Part shown: in pieces, positions 16,022 to 24,217 of the stretch | Layout of the letters: each line of letters starts with the position of its first letter | How positions within the stretch are numbered: the stretch's first letter is position 1 | NCBI GenBank assembly: GCA_029940715.1 | Contig: JAPYTU010000004.1 | Coordinates: forward strand, 15,079-44,721 | Source of the DNA: Cytophagales bacterium | GTDB taxonomy: Bacteria > Bacteroidota > Bacteroidia > Cytophagales > MED-G16 | Length of the DNA: 29,643 nucleotides | Reading direction: 5' to 3' | Notes under the pieces: generated by a model | Databases searched by the model: none | What the model saw: only the letters and a program-made list of their open reading frames with translations | What the model was told of the DNA's origin: nothing | Translations under genes and position numbers: made by a program

Positions 16022-17790
16022 TCTATATTTAGTTCCATTCTCATTTGAATAGGATCAAATCTTTTATCTTTAATCAAAGAGTTAATTAGCCAGTTATCAG
16101 TTTCTTTTACTAAAGGATTGAATACATATTTGGTTTTTGATAACGAACTTAATATTTTTTCTAATTCTGTTTTTTGTTTTGGGTACTCTATGATTTGATA
16201 TTTTTCAAGATTTCCAAGTTTTGCTGCTATATTAATGGCATCATTAAAATTACCTATGATATCTATTAAATTTATTTCTTTTCCTTCGTCTCCATAATAC
16301 ACTTTGCCTCTGGCAAGTTTATCAACTTCTTTGGTTTCTATATTTCTTCCTTTAGAAACCACATTTAAAAAATCTGCATAAACTTGATTTATTCCCCTCT
16401 GAACTAAATTTTCTTCGTCGTTATTAAGAGGTCTAAATAAGTCAATTTCACCAGTATTTTTATTTGTTTTTATATGATCTACACTAATTTTCAACTTTTC
16501 TTTAACAAGTCCTGATAATTCTGGAATTATACCGAAAACTCCAATAGAACCAACAATTGATCCTTCTGATGCAATTAAAGTATCAGCGGGCATAGAGATG
16601 TAATAACCACCTGAAGCACATACGTCTGACATGTAAACTGTTAAAGGTTTTTCTTTTTGAAGAAGTTCAAGTTCTCTTGTTATTAGATCTGATGCAAAGG
16701 CACTACCACCTCCTGAATTGACGTATAAAATGACAGATTTAATATTTTTATTTTTTTTAATTTTTTTGATGTTATCAATTATTGTTTCAGAGTAAATTCC
16801 GTCATCACCTTTTCCAGGCATTATTCCCCCTATAGCATAGAGAACTGCAATTTTATTTTTGTTGTATTTATTTATTTTTTCTAATGATCTATTGTATTTA
16901 AGTAAAGAAATTTTTTGGTAGGAACTGTCTACTTTTTCTTTTAAATACTCTACCATTTGATCTTCATAGATTAAATCATCAACTAAATTATTTTTTAAAG
17001 CATCTTCAGGAAGTTCAGTTTCATAGTCATTAATCATATCTAATAAATCTTCTGTATTAATATTTCTAGACTCTGATATGTTTTTCAAGTAATTATTAAG
17101 TCTATAATTGAGAAGATCTAAATATTGTTCTTTGTTTTCATCACTAAAATTTGTTCTCACATATGATTCTGCTGCTCCCTTGTATTCTCCAACTCTAAAA
17201 AGTTGTATTTTAATACCTAATTCATTAAATAAATCTTTATAAAAAAATTCACTTATCCCATACCCACTGACATTAATAAATCCTGGAGGAGAAATTGCGA
17301 TAAAATCTGCGACAGATGATAGGTAGTAAGCTCCTTTTGAATAGAGTTCTGAGTATGAATAAATTGGTTTACTTTCTTTAAATTCTTTAAGAATACTTCT
17401 TACTTTTTCTGCCTTATTGAAACTTATCGAAACATTGTCAAAATTTAAATATATAGCTTCTATATTTTTATCATTTTTAGCTGATGTAATAATTCTTTCA
17501 AATGTTCTTAAGCTAATTTTTTCTTCAATTTTTGAATTATCAATAAGGGGAATAGGAAGTGGGATTTCAAAATTAAATTTAAAATCAGAAGGCTTAGAAT
17601 TTCTATCATCTATTATACTAAGATTATCTATATGTAGTATGGATTTAGGTTTTACAGTTATTTTTTCTTCAGTATCTGGTGATAATAAAGCTGATATAAA
17701 GCTAAGAATTATTATAATTAAGAAAATACTCAAGAAAAAAGACAGTACTCCTGTAAGAACATTTTTTAATAAATTTTTTAAAAAATTCAT
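16018..17790 (-). CDS. sppA: Signal peptide peptidase SppA, 67K type
   Basis: The 590-residue protein has one N-terminal membrane helix (about 12-36) and two tandem S49 protease domains, as in E. coli SppA. The Ser/Lys dyad is split between the halves as expected: Lys204 in RVGEYKGAAESY of the first and Ser393 in DVCASGGYYISMPAD of the second (E. coli Lys209 and Ser409). YVNSGGGSAFASDLI at 356-370 is the second-domain oxyanion-side motif. It degrades cleaved signal peptides and other membrane-associated peptides at the periplasmic face of the inner membrane. It lies 91 bases downstream of another ClpP-fold membrane protease gene (nfeD type) on the same strand, and its stop overlaps the convergent PBP-like gene by four bases. 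Confidence 0.95.
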   Translation of the reverse strand: MNFLKNLLKNVLTGVLSFFLSIFLIIIILSFISALLSPDTEEKITVKPKSILHIDNLSIIDDRNSKPSDFKFNFEIPLPIPLIDNSKIEEKISLRTFERIITSAKNDKNIEAIYLNFDNVSISFNKAEKVRSILKEFKESKPIYSYSELYSKGAYYLSSVADFIAISPPGFINVSGYGISEFFYKDLFNELGIKIQLFRVGEYKGAAESYVRTNFSDENKEQYLDLLNYRLNNYLKNISESRNINTEDLLDMINDYETELPEDALKNNLVDDLIYEDQMVEYLKEKVDSSYQKISLLKYNRSLEKINKYNKNKIAVLYAIGGIMPGKGDDGIYSETIIDNIKKIKKNKNIKSVILYVNSGGGSAFASDLITRELELLQKEKPLTVYMSDVCASGGYYISMPADTLIASEGSIVGSIGVFGIIPELSGLVKEKLKISVDHIKTNKNTGEIDLFRPLNNDEENLVQRGINQVYADFLNVVSKGRNIETKEVDKLARGKVYYGDEGKEINLIDIIGNFNDAINIAAKLGNLEKYQIIEYPKQKTELEKILSSLSKTKYVFNPLVKETDNWLINSLIKDKRFDPIQMRMELNID

Positions 17791-17828
17791 ATCTTATTAG
17801 ATTTTAATTGTTTTAATTTTTTACTATA

Positions 17829-17860
17829 CAAAGATTATTTGTTAATAATTTGTTTTGCAA
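17829..17860 (-). promoter_or_regulatory. Candidate promoter for sppA
   Basis: On the minus strand TTG (17860-17858) is followed after 20 bases by TAATCTTTG (17837-17829), a -7 box of the TAnnTTTG type with one extra spacer base, leaving about 38 bases of leader to the ATG at 17790. The spacing is right for a Bacteroidota promoter but the box is imperfect. Confidence 0.33.
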
Positions 17861-17881
17861 GTTTAAACTAATTTTTTGCAT

Positions 17882-19219
17882 TTATGATTTTTTTACTTTT
17901 AGTGTAGAACCTTCATTATTTAGAACAATAATTTTTGAATTTTTTTCGATGTATTTTCCTGAAGTGGTTGCATCATAAATTTTATCTGATATTGTAATTT
18001 TTCCACTGGGTCTTAAAATAGTCATTGCTTTACCATTTTTTCCTATTAATTTATCAGAATATTTTTTTGAAATATATCCCTTATCTAAATCTTGAGTATC
18101 TTCTAGCATTATTCTTTTGAATGCTTGTGATTCTGTAAATTTTATTCCTCCAAAAAAGAGGAGAAGTCCAAATCCTAAAACTGCAATTAATATGCTTCCA
18201 CTAGCATTTAATATATCTTTAGATATTACAAATGTAAAATCAAATACATCATTATTTAGCATTAGTAACATCAATGAACCAAAAGTTAGAGCTAGGCCAA
18301 ATATACCTGCTACACCAAATCCTGGAATTAAAAAAACTTCTATCACAATTAAGATCATTCCTATTAAAAATAAAAATATTTCCCAGTTTTCAGCAAGACC
18401 ATTTAAATAGTAAGGAGTTAGGTATAATATTAGCGCAACAATAGATGCCATGATTGGAAATCCAATCCCGGGAGTTTGTAATTCAAAATATAGGCCTCCT
18501 ATGATAAGTAAAATAAGAATGCTGCTAACAATTGGATTTAGAAATAATGAAATTATATTCTCTGCTGAACTAAGCTCATATCTTTCAACTTTATAATTTT
18601 CTATGTTATTTCTTTTAAGAATTTCTTCTATAGAATTCAATTCTGCTTCACAAAAACCATTTTCTATAGCTTCGATAGTCGAAAAGGTAATGACTTTTCC
18701 TTCTTGTGATATACTATCTACTTGTATGTCTTCATCAACCATTGCTTCAGCAATTTTGGGATTTCTATTTTTTGCTTCGGCCGTAGACCTCATAATGGAT
18801 CTCATATAAGATTGGTATTTATCAGGTGCTGCCGTTCCATCTGCAGTTACTACTGTTGCTGCTCCTATACTAGCTCCGCTACTCATATAAATGCTATCAC
18901 AGGCTATAGAGATTAATGCTCCAGCAGATGCAGCATCTTTATTTATCCATACATAAATGGGTTTATTATAATCTAAGATCATAGTTCTTATATCATCAGC
19001 GTCATTAACAGCTCCACCATATGTATCCAACTCTATAATTATTATATCAACATCTTTTTCTTTAGCTTTTTCAAGGAATAATTTTGTATATCTGTTCGTT
19101 CTTGGATCAATGTTTTGTTTGATTTCTCCTACAAAAACTATGGTTTTTTTTTCTTGGGCATTAATAAATAGTACCGGCATTAAAAAAATAAAAAAAAGCT
19201 TACATATATTTGAAAACAT
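17882..19219 (-). CDS. NfeD-family membrane serine protease (long form, ClpP-like domain plus NfeD OB fold)
   Basis: The 445-residue protein has a signal peptide (to about residue 21), a ClpP-class protease domain, a block of four or five membrane helices (about 215-365) and a C-terminal OB-fold domain ending near LRPSGKITISDKIYDA. The protease motifs are IIELDTYGGAV, then Ser98 in DAASAGALISIACDSIYMS and Lys134 in PDKYQSYMRS, which match the Ser97/Lys138 dyad of the archaeal enzyme PH1510. Long NfeD proteins cleave the C-terminal hydrophobic region of stomatin or flotillin-like partners. A floA or stomatin gene usually sits beside nfeD; neither neighbour here (LysM gene, sppA) is one. It is divergent from the LysM gene across only 34 bases. 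Confidence 0.93.
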   Translation of the reverse strand: MFSNICKLFFIFLMPVLFINAQEKKTIVFVGEIKQNIDPRTNRYTKLFLEKAKEKDVDIIIIELDTYGGAVNDADDIRTMILDYNKPIYVWINKDAASAGALISIACDSIYMSSGASIGAATVVTADGTAAPDKYQSYMRSIMRSTAEAKNRNPKIAEAMVDEDIQVDSISQEGKVITFSTIEAIENGFCEAELNSIEEILKRNNIENYKVERYELSSAENIISLFLNPIVSSILILLIIGGLYFELQTPGIGFPIMASIVALILYLTPYYLNGLAENWEIFLFLIGMILIVIEVFLIPGFGVAGIFGLALTFGSLMLLMLNNDVFDFTFVISKDILNASGSILIAVLGFGLLLFFGGIKFTESQAFKRIMLEDTQDLDKGYISKKYSDKLIGKNGKAMTILRPSGKITISDKIYDATTSGKYIEKNSKIIVLNNEGSTLKVKKS

Positions 19220-19253
19220 AGAATAAACGTTAAAAGTTTTAAAAGCTAAAATA

Positions 19254-19784
19254 ATGAGTGTAAAGGTATTAAAAATAAAGGTATTATTATTTATTATTTT
19301 GATATCTACTAGTACATCTTTTTCGCAGGATACTATTTCTCACGTGGTAAAAAAGGGAGAGACATTGTACTTTATTTCAAAGTTATATGATGTAGAAATT
19401 AGTGAATTAAAAAAACAAAATAATTTATTAACTAATGAACTTTCAATAAATCAGAAAATAGTTTTTATAAAAAAGAGTAATGCTTATAATAATGTTATTG
19501 AAGAGCAAGATAAAAAAACAAAAAAAGAAGAAGGTTTTGCTGCTTCTATTGATGAATCTACAGAATCAGATAAGTATTTAGCTCTCCATAAATCAGCAAA
19601 AAATGGGACAATAATTTTTGTAAAAAATCAGATGAATGGAAATGTTGTTATAGTACGAGTTATAGGAAAATTGCCCAATACTGGCAATAATGAAAAGATT
19701 TCTATTAGATTATCCTCTATTGCTTTTGATAAACTTGATGCAATAGACAGTATTATTCCCGTTGAATTAACTTATGTAAAATAA
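19254..19784 (+). CDS. Exported LysM protein with an RlpA-like (DPBB) C-terminal domain
   Basis: The 176-residue protein has a signal peptide (hydrophobic 8-20, ending SFSQ at about 25), one LysM peptidoglycan-binding domain (about 29-73, HVVKKGETLYFISKLYDVEI), a charged linker with repeated Lys/Glu (84-93) and a C-terminal domain (about 108-175). The last reads LALHKSAKNGTIIFVKNQMN, VIVRVIGKLP, resembling the double-psi beta-barrel of RlpA and related Bacteroidota proteins. In lytic RlpA the segment after VRV carries the catalytic Asp (VNDRGP); here it is IGKLP at 137-141, so glycan cleavage is doubtful and a structural wall-binding role more likely. It stands alone, with a cold-shock gene 85 bases downstream. 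Confidence 0.78.
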   Translation: MSVKVLKIKVLLFIILISTSTSFSQDTISHVVKKGETLYFISKLYDVEISELKKQNNLLTNELSINQKIVFIKKSNAYNNVIEEQDKKTKKEEGFAASIDESTESDKYLALHKSAKNGTIIFVKNQMNGNVVIVRVIGKLPNTGNNEKISIRLSSIAFDKLDAIDSIIPVELTYVK

Positions 19785-19869
19785 AAAATTATAATATAAT
19801 TATTGTAATGAGTTCGTTTATTTGACTTTTTAGATTATCTTGCCGCATAATTATTTAAAACATTACAAT

Positions 19870-20064
19870 ATGAGTACAGGTAAAGTAAAATTTTTCAATC
19901 AAACTAAAGGTTTTGGTTTCATCATTGAAGATGATTCAAATACTGAGTATTTTGTGCATTCAACAGGTTTAATAGATAACATAGATGAAGGTGATTCTGT
20001 GGAATTTGAATTAGTTGAAGGTAGAAAAGGTATGATAGCTGGAGAAGTTAAAAAAGTTTCTTAG
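19870..20064 (+). CDS. Cold-shock domain protein (CspA family)
   Basis: From the ATG at 19870 the product is 64 residues: MSTGKVKFFNQTKGFGFI with RNP1 (KGFGFI), then RNP2 as EYFVHSTGL, then EGDSVEFELVEGRKGMIAGEVKKVS. This is a complete single cold-shock domain that binds single-stranded RNA or DNA. I prefer this ATG to the in-frame TTG at 19840 because MxxGxVKFFN is the invariant start of the family and the ten extra residues are not family-like. The 85-base region before it (19785-19869) has no gene and may hold the promoter and a 5' leader; I saw no clear TAnnTTTG box in it. The partner gene downstream, pyrE, is convergent 33 bases away. Confidence 0.94.
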   Translation: MSTGKVKFFNQTKGFGFIIEDDSNTEYFVHSTGLIDNIDEGDSVEFELVEGRKGMIAGEVKKVS

Positions 20065-20097
20065 TTTAATACCGAATTACATACAATAGATATTCTT

Positions 20098-20721
20098 CTA
20101 ATTCCATTCTCCAGGATTATTTCTCCATTTTTTGAGTTCTTGTATCTCATTATGTGAAATGTAATTATTTTCGAGAGCTACAGTTAGAAGATCATCGTAG
20201 TTGTATAAGCTTTTATGTTCACACTGGATATTTGAAAAATTGGTTTTTGATATATCAAATCCATAATTAAATATAGATAATACACTTAGAACAGTGCAAC
20301 CAGAATTTCTAATAGCTTCAACAGCTTGAATAGAACTTCCTCCAGTAGATATTAAATCTTCTATAACTATAACATTTTTATTTGGTTCTAATTTTCCTTC
20401 TATTAAATTTTCTAAACCATGTGCTTTTGCTTTTGATCGAATATAGATTAGGGGAATGTTGAGTTCATTTGCAACTAAAGATCCTTGGGGGATACCTGCT
20501 GTGGCAACTCCTGCTATAATTTCAGTATTGGGATAATAATTTTTACATAATTCAACTAGAGAAAGAGTTATTTGTTTTCTTATTGAAGGGTATGATAATG
20601 ATATTCTATTATCAAAATAAAAAGGAGATTTCCATCCAGATGCCCAATTAAATGGATTTTTCAAATTAATTTTAATGGAGTCTATTTCTAATAAACTTTT
20701 TAATAATTCTTTGGAACTCAT
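20098..20721 (-). CDS. pyrE: Orotate phosphoribosyltransferase
   Basis: The 207-residue enzyme joins orotate and PRPP to form OMP in pyrimidine synthesis. The PRPP-binding loop is VIVIEDLISTGGSSIQAVEA with Glu121-Asp122 and STGGS at 125-129. The flexible catalytic loop is RSKAKAHGLENLIEG (95-109), carrying Lys97, Lys99 and His101. FNWASGWKSPFYFDNR near the N-terminus is the orotate-binding segment. The length is standard. It is divergent from the NUDIX gene across 61 bases, a pairing that I recognise from flavobacterial genomes. Confidence 0.96.
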   Translation of the reverse strand: MSSKELLKSLLEIDSIKINLKNPFNWASGWKSPFYFDNRISLSYPSIRKQITLSLVELCKNYYPNTEIIAGVATAGIPQGSLVANELNIPLIYIRSKAKAHGLENLIEGKLEPNKNVIVIEDLISTGGSSIQAVEAIRNSGCTVLSVLSIFNYGFDISKTNFSNIQCEHKSLYNYDDLLTVALENNYISHNEIQELKKWRNNPGEWN

Positions 20722-20727
20722 TTATTA

Positions 20728-20735
20728 CAAAATTA
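20728..20735 (-). promoter_or_regulatory. TAnnTTTG-type -7 box directly upstream of pyrE
   Basis: The minus strand reads TAATTTTG six bases before the pyrE ATG, an exact match to the Bacteroidota -7 consensus. As at guaA, no TTG lies at the -33 distance, so the call is weak. Confidence 0.25.
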
Positions 20736-20782
20736 AGATTTAATTTTTATAATTTGCTTAGATTATAACTAATTGATTATAT

Positions 20783-21454
20783 ATGAAAACAATTTTTATT
20801 AATGATATTCCTATATATTTTAAAAAGTTAGATAATATCAGATTAATAAAAGAAAACTATGATACTTTCATTGATGGTTCTTCAGGAATAATACCATTAA
20901 AATTATTTTCTAGGGTCTTAATTTATGATGCTAATTTTCAGACAATTACGGATCTTTTGAAAAAGATGACGAAAAAAAAATTTGTTAAAATATATTCTAT
21001 TACAATAACCCTAAAAGATTATAAGAGAGTAATTAAGAATATAAAAAAGATGTTTAATATTATTAAAGCAGGAGGAGGTGTAGTTAGTAATAATAAAAAT
21101 CAAATTTTATTTATATACAGACTAAAAAGATGGGATTTACCTAAAGGAAAACTAGATAAAGGCGAAACCATTAGAGAATGTGCAGAGAGAGAAGTTGAAG
21201 AAGAAACAAAAGTTAAAGTTAGGTCTGGTAGAAAGATAAATTCAACATGGCATACATATACTAGGAATAAAAAGTTCATTTTAAAAAAAACGACATGGTA
21301 TAAAATGAAATCATTGGATTCTAGTAAAATGAAGCCTCAAAAAAAAGAAAATATTGAGAAAGTAGAATGGATGAGAAAAAGTGTTATAAAAGAAATTTTA
21401 TTAAATTCTTATAAAACGCTAAACCATGTTATGGACAAGTATTATAAAATGTAA
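20783..21454 (+). CDS. NUDIX hydrolase
   Basis: The 223-residue protein has an N-terminal region of about 95 residues with no motif I recognise, then a NUDIX domain. The NUDIX box starts at Gly122 (GKLDKGE, Glu128) and continues with REVEEETKV at 136-144, keeping the metal-binding glutamates Glu137, Glu140 and Glu141. The usual glycine of REUxEExGU is Lys143 here. The preceding WDLPKGKL (118-124) is typical of pyrophosphohydrolases of the ADP-ribose or diadenosine polyphosphate type. It probably cleaves a nucleoside diphosphate-linked compound in the cytoplasm; the substrate is unknown. The gene is divergent from pyrE, consistent with a nucleotide-related role. Confidence 0.88.
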   Translation: MKTIFINDIPIYFKKLDNIRLIKENYDTFIDGSSGIIPLKLFSRVLIYDANFQTITDLLKKMTKKKFVKIYSITITLKDYKRVIKNIKKMFNIIKAGGGVVSNNKNQILFIYRLKRWDLPKGKLDKGETIRECAEREVEEETKVKVRSGRKINSTWHTYTRNKKFILKKTTWYKMKSLDSSKMKPQKKENIEKVEWMRKSVIKEILLNSYKTLNHVMDKYYKM

Positions 21455-21461
21455 TTTTTAT

Positions 21462-21486
21462 AAACTGATTTCTTTGAGTTTTTTTT
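21462..21486 (+). terminator. Weak intrinsic terminator after the NUDIX gene
   Basis: AAACT (21462-21466) can pair with AGTTT (21477-21481) around a ten-base loop, and a run of eight T overlaps and follows the 3' arm (21479-21486). It is eight bases after the NUDIX stop, between convergent genes. The stem is only five base pairs with one G-C, so it is a marginal call. Confidence 0.3.
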
Positions 21487-21499
21487 CTGTCAATTAATT

Positions 21500-24154
21500 T
21501 TATTTTTCAATAATAATTTTCACTGTATAGATTTGTTTATCAGAAGATAGGTTTAGTATGTATAACCCTTTTTCAAGGTTAGCCACATTGATTTTAACTT
21601 GATTTTTCTTTCTTGATACTTTATTTGGTTGTATTATTTTACCACTGTAATCCACAAATTCTATTTTTCTAATTTCTTTATTTTCTTTTAATATAATTGT
21701 AAGATTATTCTTTGTAGGGTTAGGATATACTTTTTTAATGATATTTGAAGATTCTATTCCTGTAGTTACTGGATCGTCATCATCTTGAATTGTAATGGTA
21801 ACCTGTTGTATACTGTCTTCTAATCCATTAATGATTGTATCTATCTCTATAAGAATAATTTCTTCTTGTTCATCTTCTTGATCTTGGACAATCATAAAAT
21901 CAAGAGTTCCGATGCTATCATTAGAATTGATAGTTAATGAATCACTACTATAAAAGTAGTCTACTTGATTTGCTGTAGCTGTTCCAGATATTTTTAATAT
22001 TATTGTAACATCTTTGGAATGAGAAGAGCTTAGAGTTGCATAGAGAGTAGATTTTTCTTGATTTTCTGCTACTGAAGTTTTATCTACTGTTAAAGTAACT
22101 TTAGGACGATTATCATTCGTGTCACATACATCTCCAATATCATCATCATCGGTATCTAGCTGATTGGCATTTGAAGTTAGTGGACAGTTATCAACATCAT
22201 CATTAATACCATCATGATCAGTATCTAAAACAAAAGTCCAAGGATAAAATTTAGGTTGCCATCCTTCAATTCCTGCCTTCCAGACATTTCCACCATATTC
22301 GTATGCTCCTATATCTGGTAAGGATCCGCTAACCTGTTGAGTTATTGAGTCAATAATTATGCCTGCATCAATTAATACAGATCCTTCTTTGGGCATAAAA
22401 GTTGTTGTATCTATTAGGGTGTAAATTATGCTATTGATATTACTTTCATTAGTATAATTTGTCTTAACCGAGTCCCATCCATTCCAGTTATTTGATGATG
22501 TCCCTGGAATTTTATAGTCAGATTTCCCATCACCATTATTATCATCAAAATTATTTTTGCTTCTATGACCACTTAATTTATCTACCAAATTATTTTGTAT
22601 ATAAGTATTTTGGTTAGAATTTTCTTCATCAAGAATAATTATTCCGTTTTTTATACTATTTAATACTGTATTATGGCTTATATAATGATGATCTCCTTTT
22701 ACCATTATGCCATTTGTTTCAAATGATACGTTGTTATACATTTTTCCTCTTTGTCCTGCAGCGTTAGGATCATTCCCTGGCGCATCAAATCTGAGCGCAT
22801 ATTTTGGGGTCTTATATATCCAGTTATGATGAATTATAGCATCTGCAACAGAGTTTGTTGTTCCCTGAAAGACTGATCCGTCAGATTGAAGTCTTCCAGT
22901 TCTAGTTACATTATTGTAAGAAAATTCGCTTCTTGCTCCCGGAGAAACAGTTGCTGATGCCTGAACATCGCGAATAGTATTTTTTGTTATAATATTTTTA
23001 TCTCCACTAATGTCTATTGTAACCATCAGACCAGGTAATTCTGAAACTGTATAATCAATAAATTGAAATAAATTATTTTCTAATATATTTCTATCTCCGT
23101 AGATTCTTAATGCATCACCATCAGTATATTCGAATAAACACCTATTTATTTTGCTATCATTGACTTTGTTCGACGAACCACTTAGACCTAATGAAGAAGC
23201 AAATGGTGTTTCTAGATCTCCAATCATTCTTTTCGATGTAGATGGGTAGGAAAAATGACAATCTTCAATAAGTAGGTTATTGCTTGCTAAAGCTTTAAAA
23301 GTTGATGAAAAGAAATATATACCTTGAATATTAATATTAGAAGAATTTTTTATAGTAACAGAATATGAAGATACTTTACCTCGTATGTTGAGGTTATTGG
23401 GGTTTTGTCCATCAGTCATTAACCATAACTCTTTTGATGTTGGGTTATGATACCATTCATTCAAGGTATCTAATAAATCTAAATCACCTTCTATAAAAAA
23501 GTAATGGTGTTTAGTCTTATAAGCATGTGCAGTAACTTGATTGTAGGTAAAACTATTATTTCCTTTGGTATGGTTAATTTTTCTATTCCAAGTTCTGAAT
23601 GATCCAATATTTAAAATTGCATGAGCAGTATCTAGCGAATGGTTAATTAAAGACATGTCATGAAAGCTTGCATCAACATTTAGAGATCCATTGCTACTAT
23701 TATCCTCATCTCCTTGTGCCCATGAACTCCAATTATATATTGTTTTATCAGAAAACTGTGCATTTGGCCATCTAGCCATAATCATTTCCTTATTATCAAC
23801 AAATAATTGCCAGATTGTTGTATCAATTATTGTCTTATAAATATTATTTCCAGTATTATTCCAAGTAAATGAACTGATATCTATAGTTCCATCAAATATT
23901 ACTTTTTCGTTATCATAAGGTTTAATTATAATGTTGTTTTTTCCATCGATAAGTATTTCCTCCATATATCTTCCTTTCCTAATAAGGACTTCACCAGAAG
24001 TAATTTTAGATAAGGCTTTTGAAACCGATTTATATGGATGTTCTTTTGATCCATCATTACTATCATTTCCTGTGATAGAAACGTACTTTGTTTGTGAATA
24101 AATACTTGTTGAAAATAATAATAGAAAGATAAATAAAAGGGTTTTTTTTGTCAT
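21500..24154 (-). CDS. T9SS-exported right-handed beta-helix protein with thrombospondin type 3, Calx-beta and sorting domains
   Basis: About 884 residues from the ATG at 24154, which gives a signal peptide MTKKTLLFIFLLLFSTSIYS; an upstream ATG at 24196 would add 14 residues before it and looks wrong. Order of domains: DUF1565-like start (YVSITGNDSNDGSKEHPYKS), segments with IMARWPN and YFFIEGDLDLLDTLNEWYHN, a long parallel beta-helix with many N-rich turns (to about 560), a thrombospondin type 3 calcium repeat (644-678, DTDHDGINDDVDNC), a Calx-beta domain (684-793) and a T9SS type A sorting domain (808-884, KVYPNPTKNNLTI). The ARWPN and EWY-type segments occur in beta-helix carbohydrate-active proteins such as GH120 and GH141 members, so a cell-surface or secreted polysaccharide-acting role is plausible but unproved. 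No SusC/SusD pair is adjacent. Confidence 0.85.
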   Translation of the reverse strand: MTKKTLLFIFLLLFSTSIYSQTKYVSITGNDSNDGSKEHPYKSVSKALSKITSGEVLIRKGRYMEEILIDGKNNIIIKPYDNEKVIFDGTIDISSFTWNNTGNNIYKTIIDTTIWQLFVDNKEMIMARWPNAQFSDKTIYNWSSWAQGDEDNSSNGSLNVDASFHDMSLINHSLDTAHAILNIGSFRTWNRKINHTKGNNSFTYNQVTAHAYKTKHHYFFIEGDLDLLDTLNEWYHNPTSKELWLMTDGQNPNNLNIRGKVSSYSVTIKNSSNINIQGIYFFSSTFKALASNNLLIEDCHFSYPSTSKRMIGDLETPFASSLGLSGSSNKVNDSKINRCLFEYTDGDALRIYGDRNILENNLFQFIDYTVSELPGLMVTIDISGDKNIITKNTIRDVQASATVSPGARSEFSYNNVTRTGRLQSDGSVFQGTTNSVADAIIHHNWIYKTPKYALRFDAPGNDPNAAGQRGKMYNNVSFETNGIMVKGDHHYISHNTVLNSIKNGIIILDEENSNQNTYIQNNLVDKLSGHRSKNNFDDNNGDGKSDYKIPGTSSNNWNGWDSVKTNYTNESNINSIIYTLIDTTTFMPKEGSVLIDAGIIIDSITQQVSGSLPDIGAYEYGGNVWKAGIEGWQPKFYPWTFVLDTDHDGINDDVDNCPLTSNANQLDTDDDDIGDVCDTNDNRPKVTLTVDKTSVAENQEKSTLYATLSSSHSKDVTIILKISGTATANQVDYFYSSDSLTINSNDSIGTLDFMIVQDQEDEQEEIILIEIDTIINGLEDSIQQVTITIQDDDDPVTTGIESSNIIKKVYPNPTKNNLTIILKENKEIRKIEFVDYSGKIIQPNKVSRKKNQVKINVANLEKGLYILNLSSDKQIYTVKIIIEK

Positions 24155-24217
24155 AATGAAGAAATCGACGTTAATTGAATGGAATATTAGTGACATAACT
24201 TTTTTATATGTAATTAA

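Noticed and set aside
17417..17800. 127-codon plus-strand frame antisense to the sppA N-terminus
   Set aside because: It mirrors the sppA transmembrane and linker codons and shows no motif of its own.
19785..19869. Cold-shock RNA thermosensor or promoter before the csp gene
   Set aside because: A leader is plausible, but I saw no stable structure or consensus box that would support a specific call.
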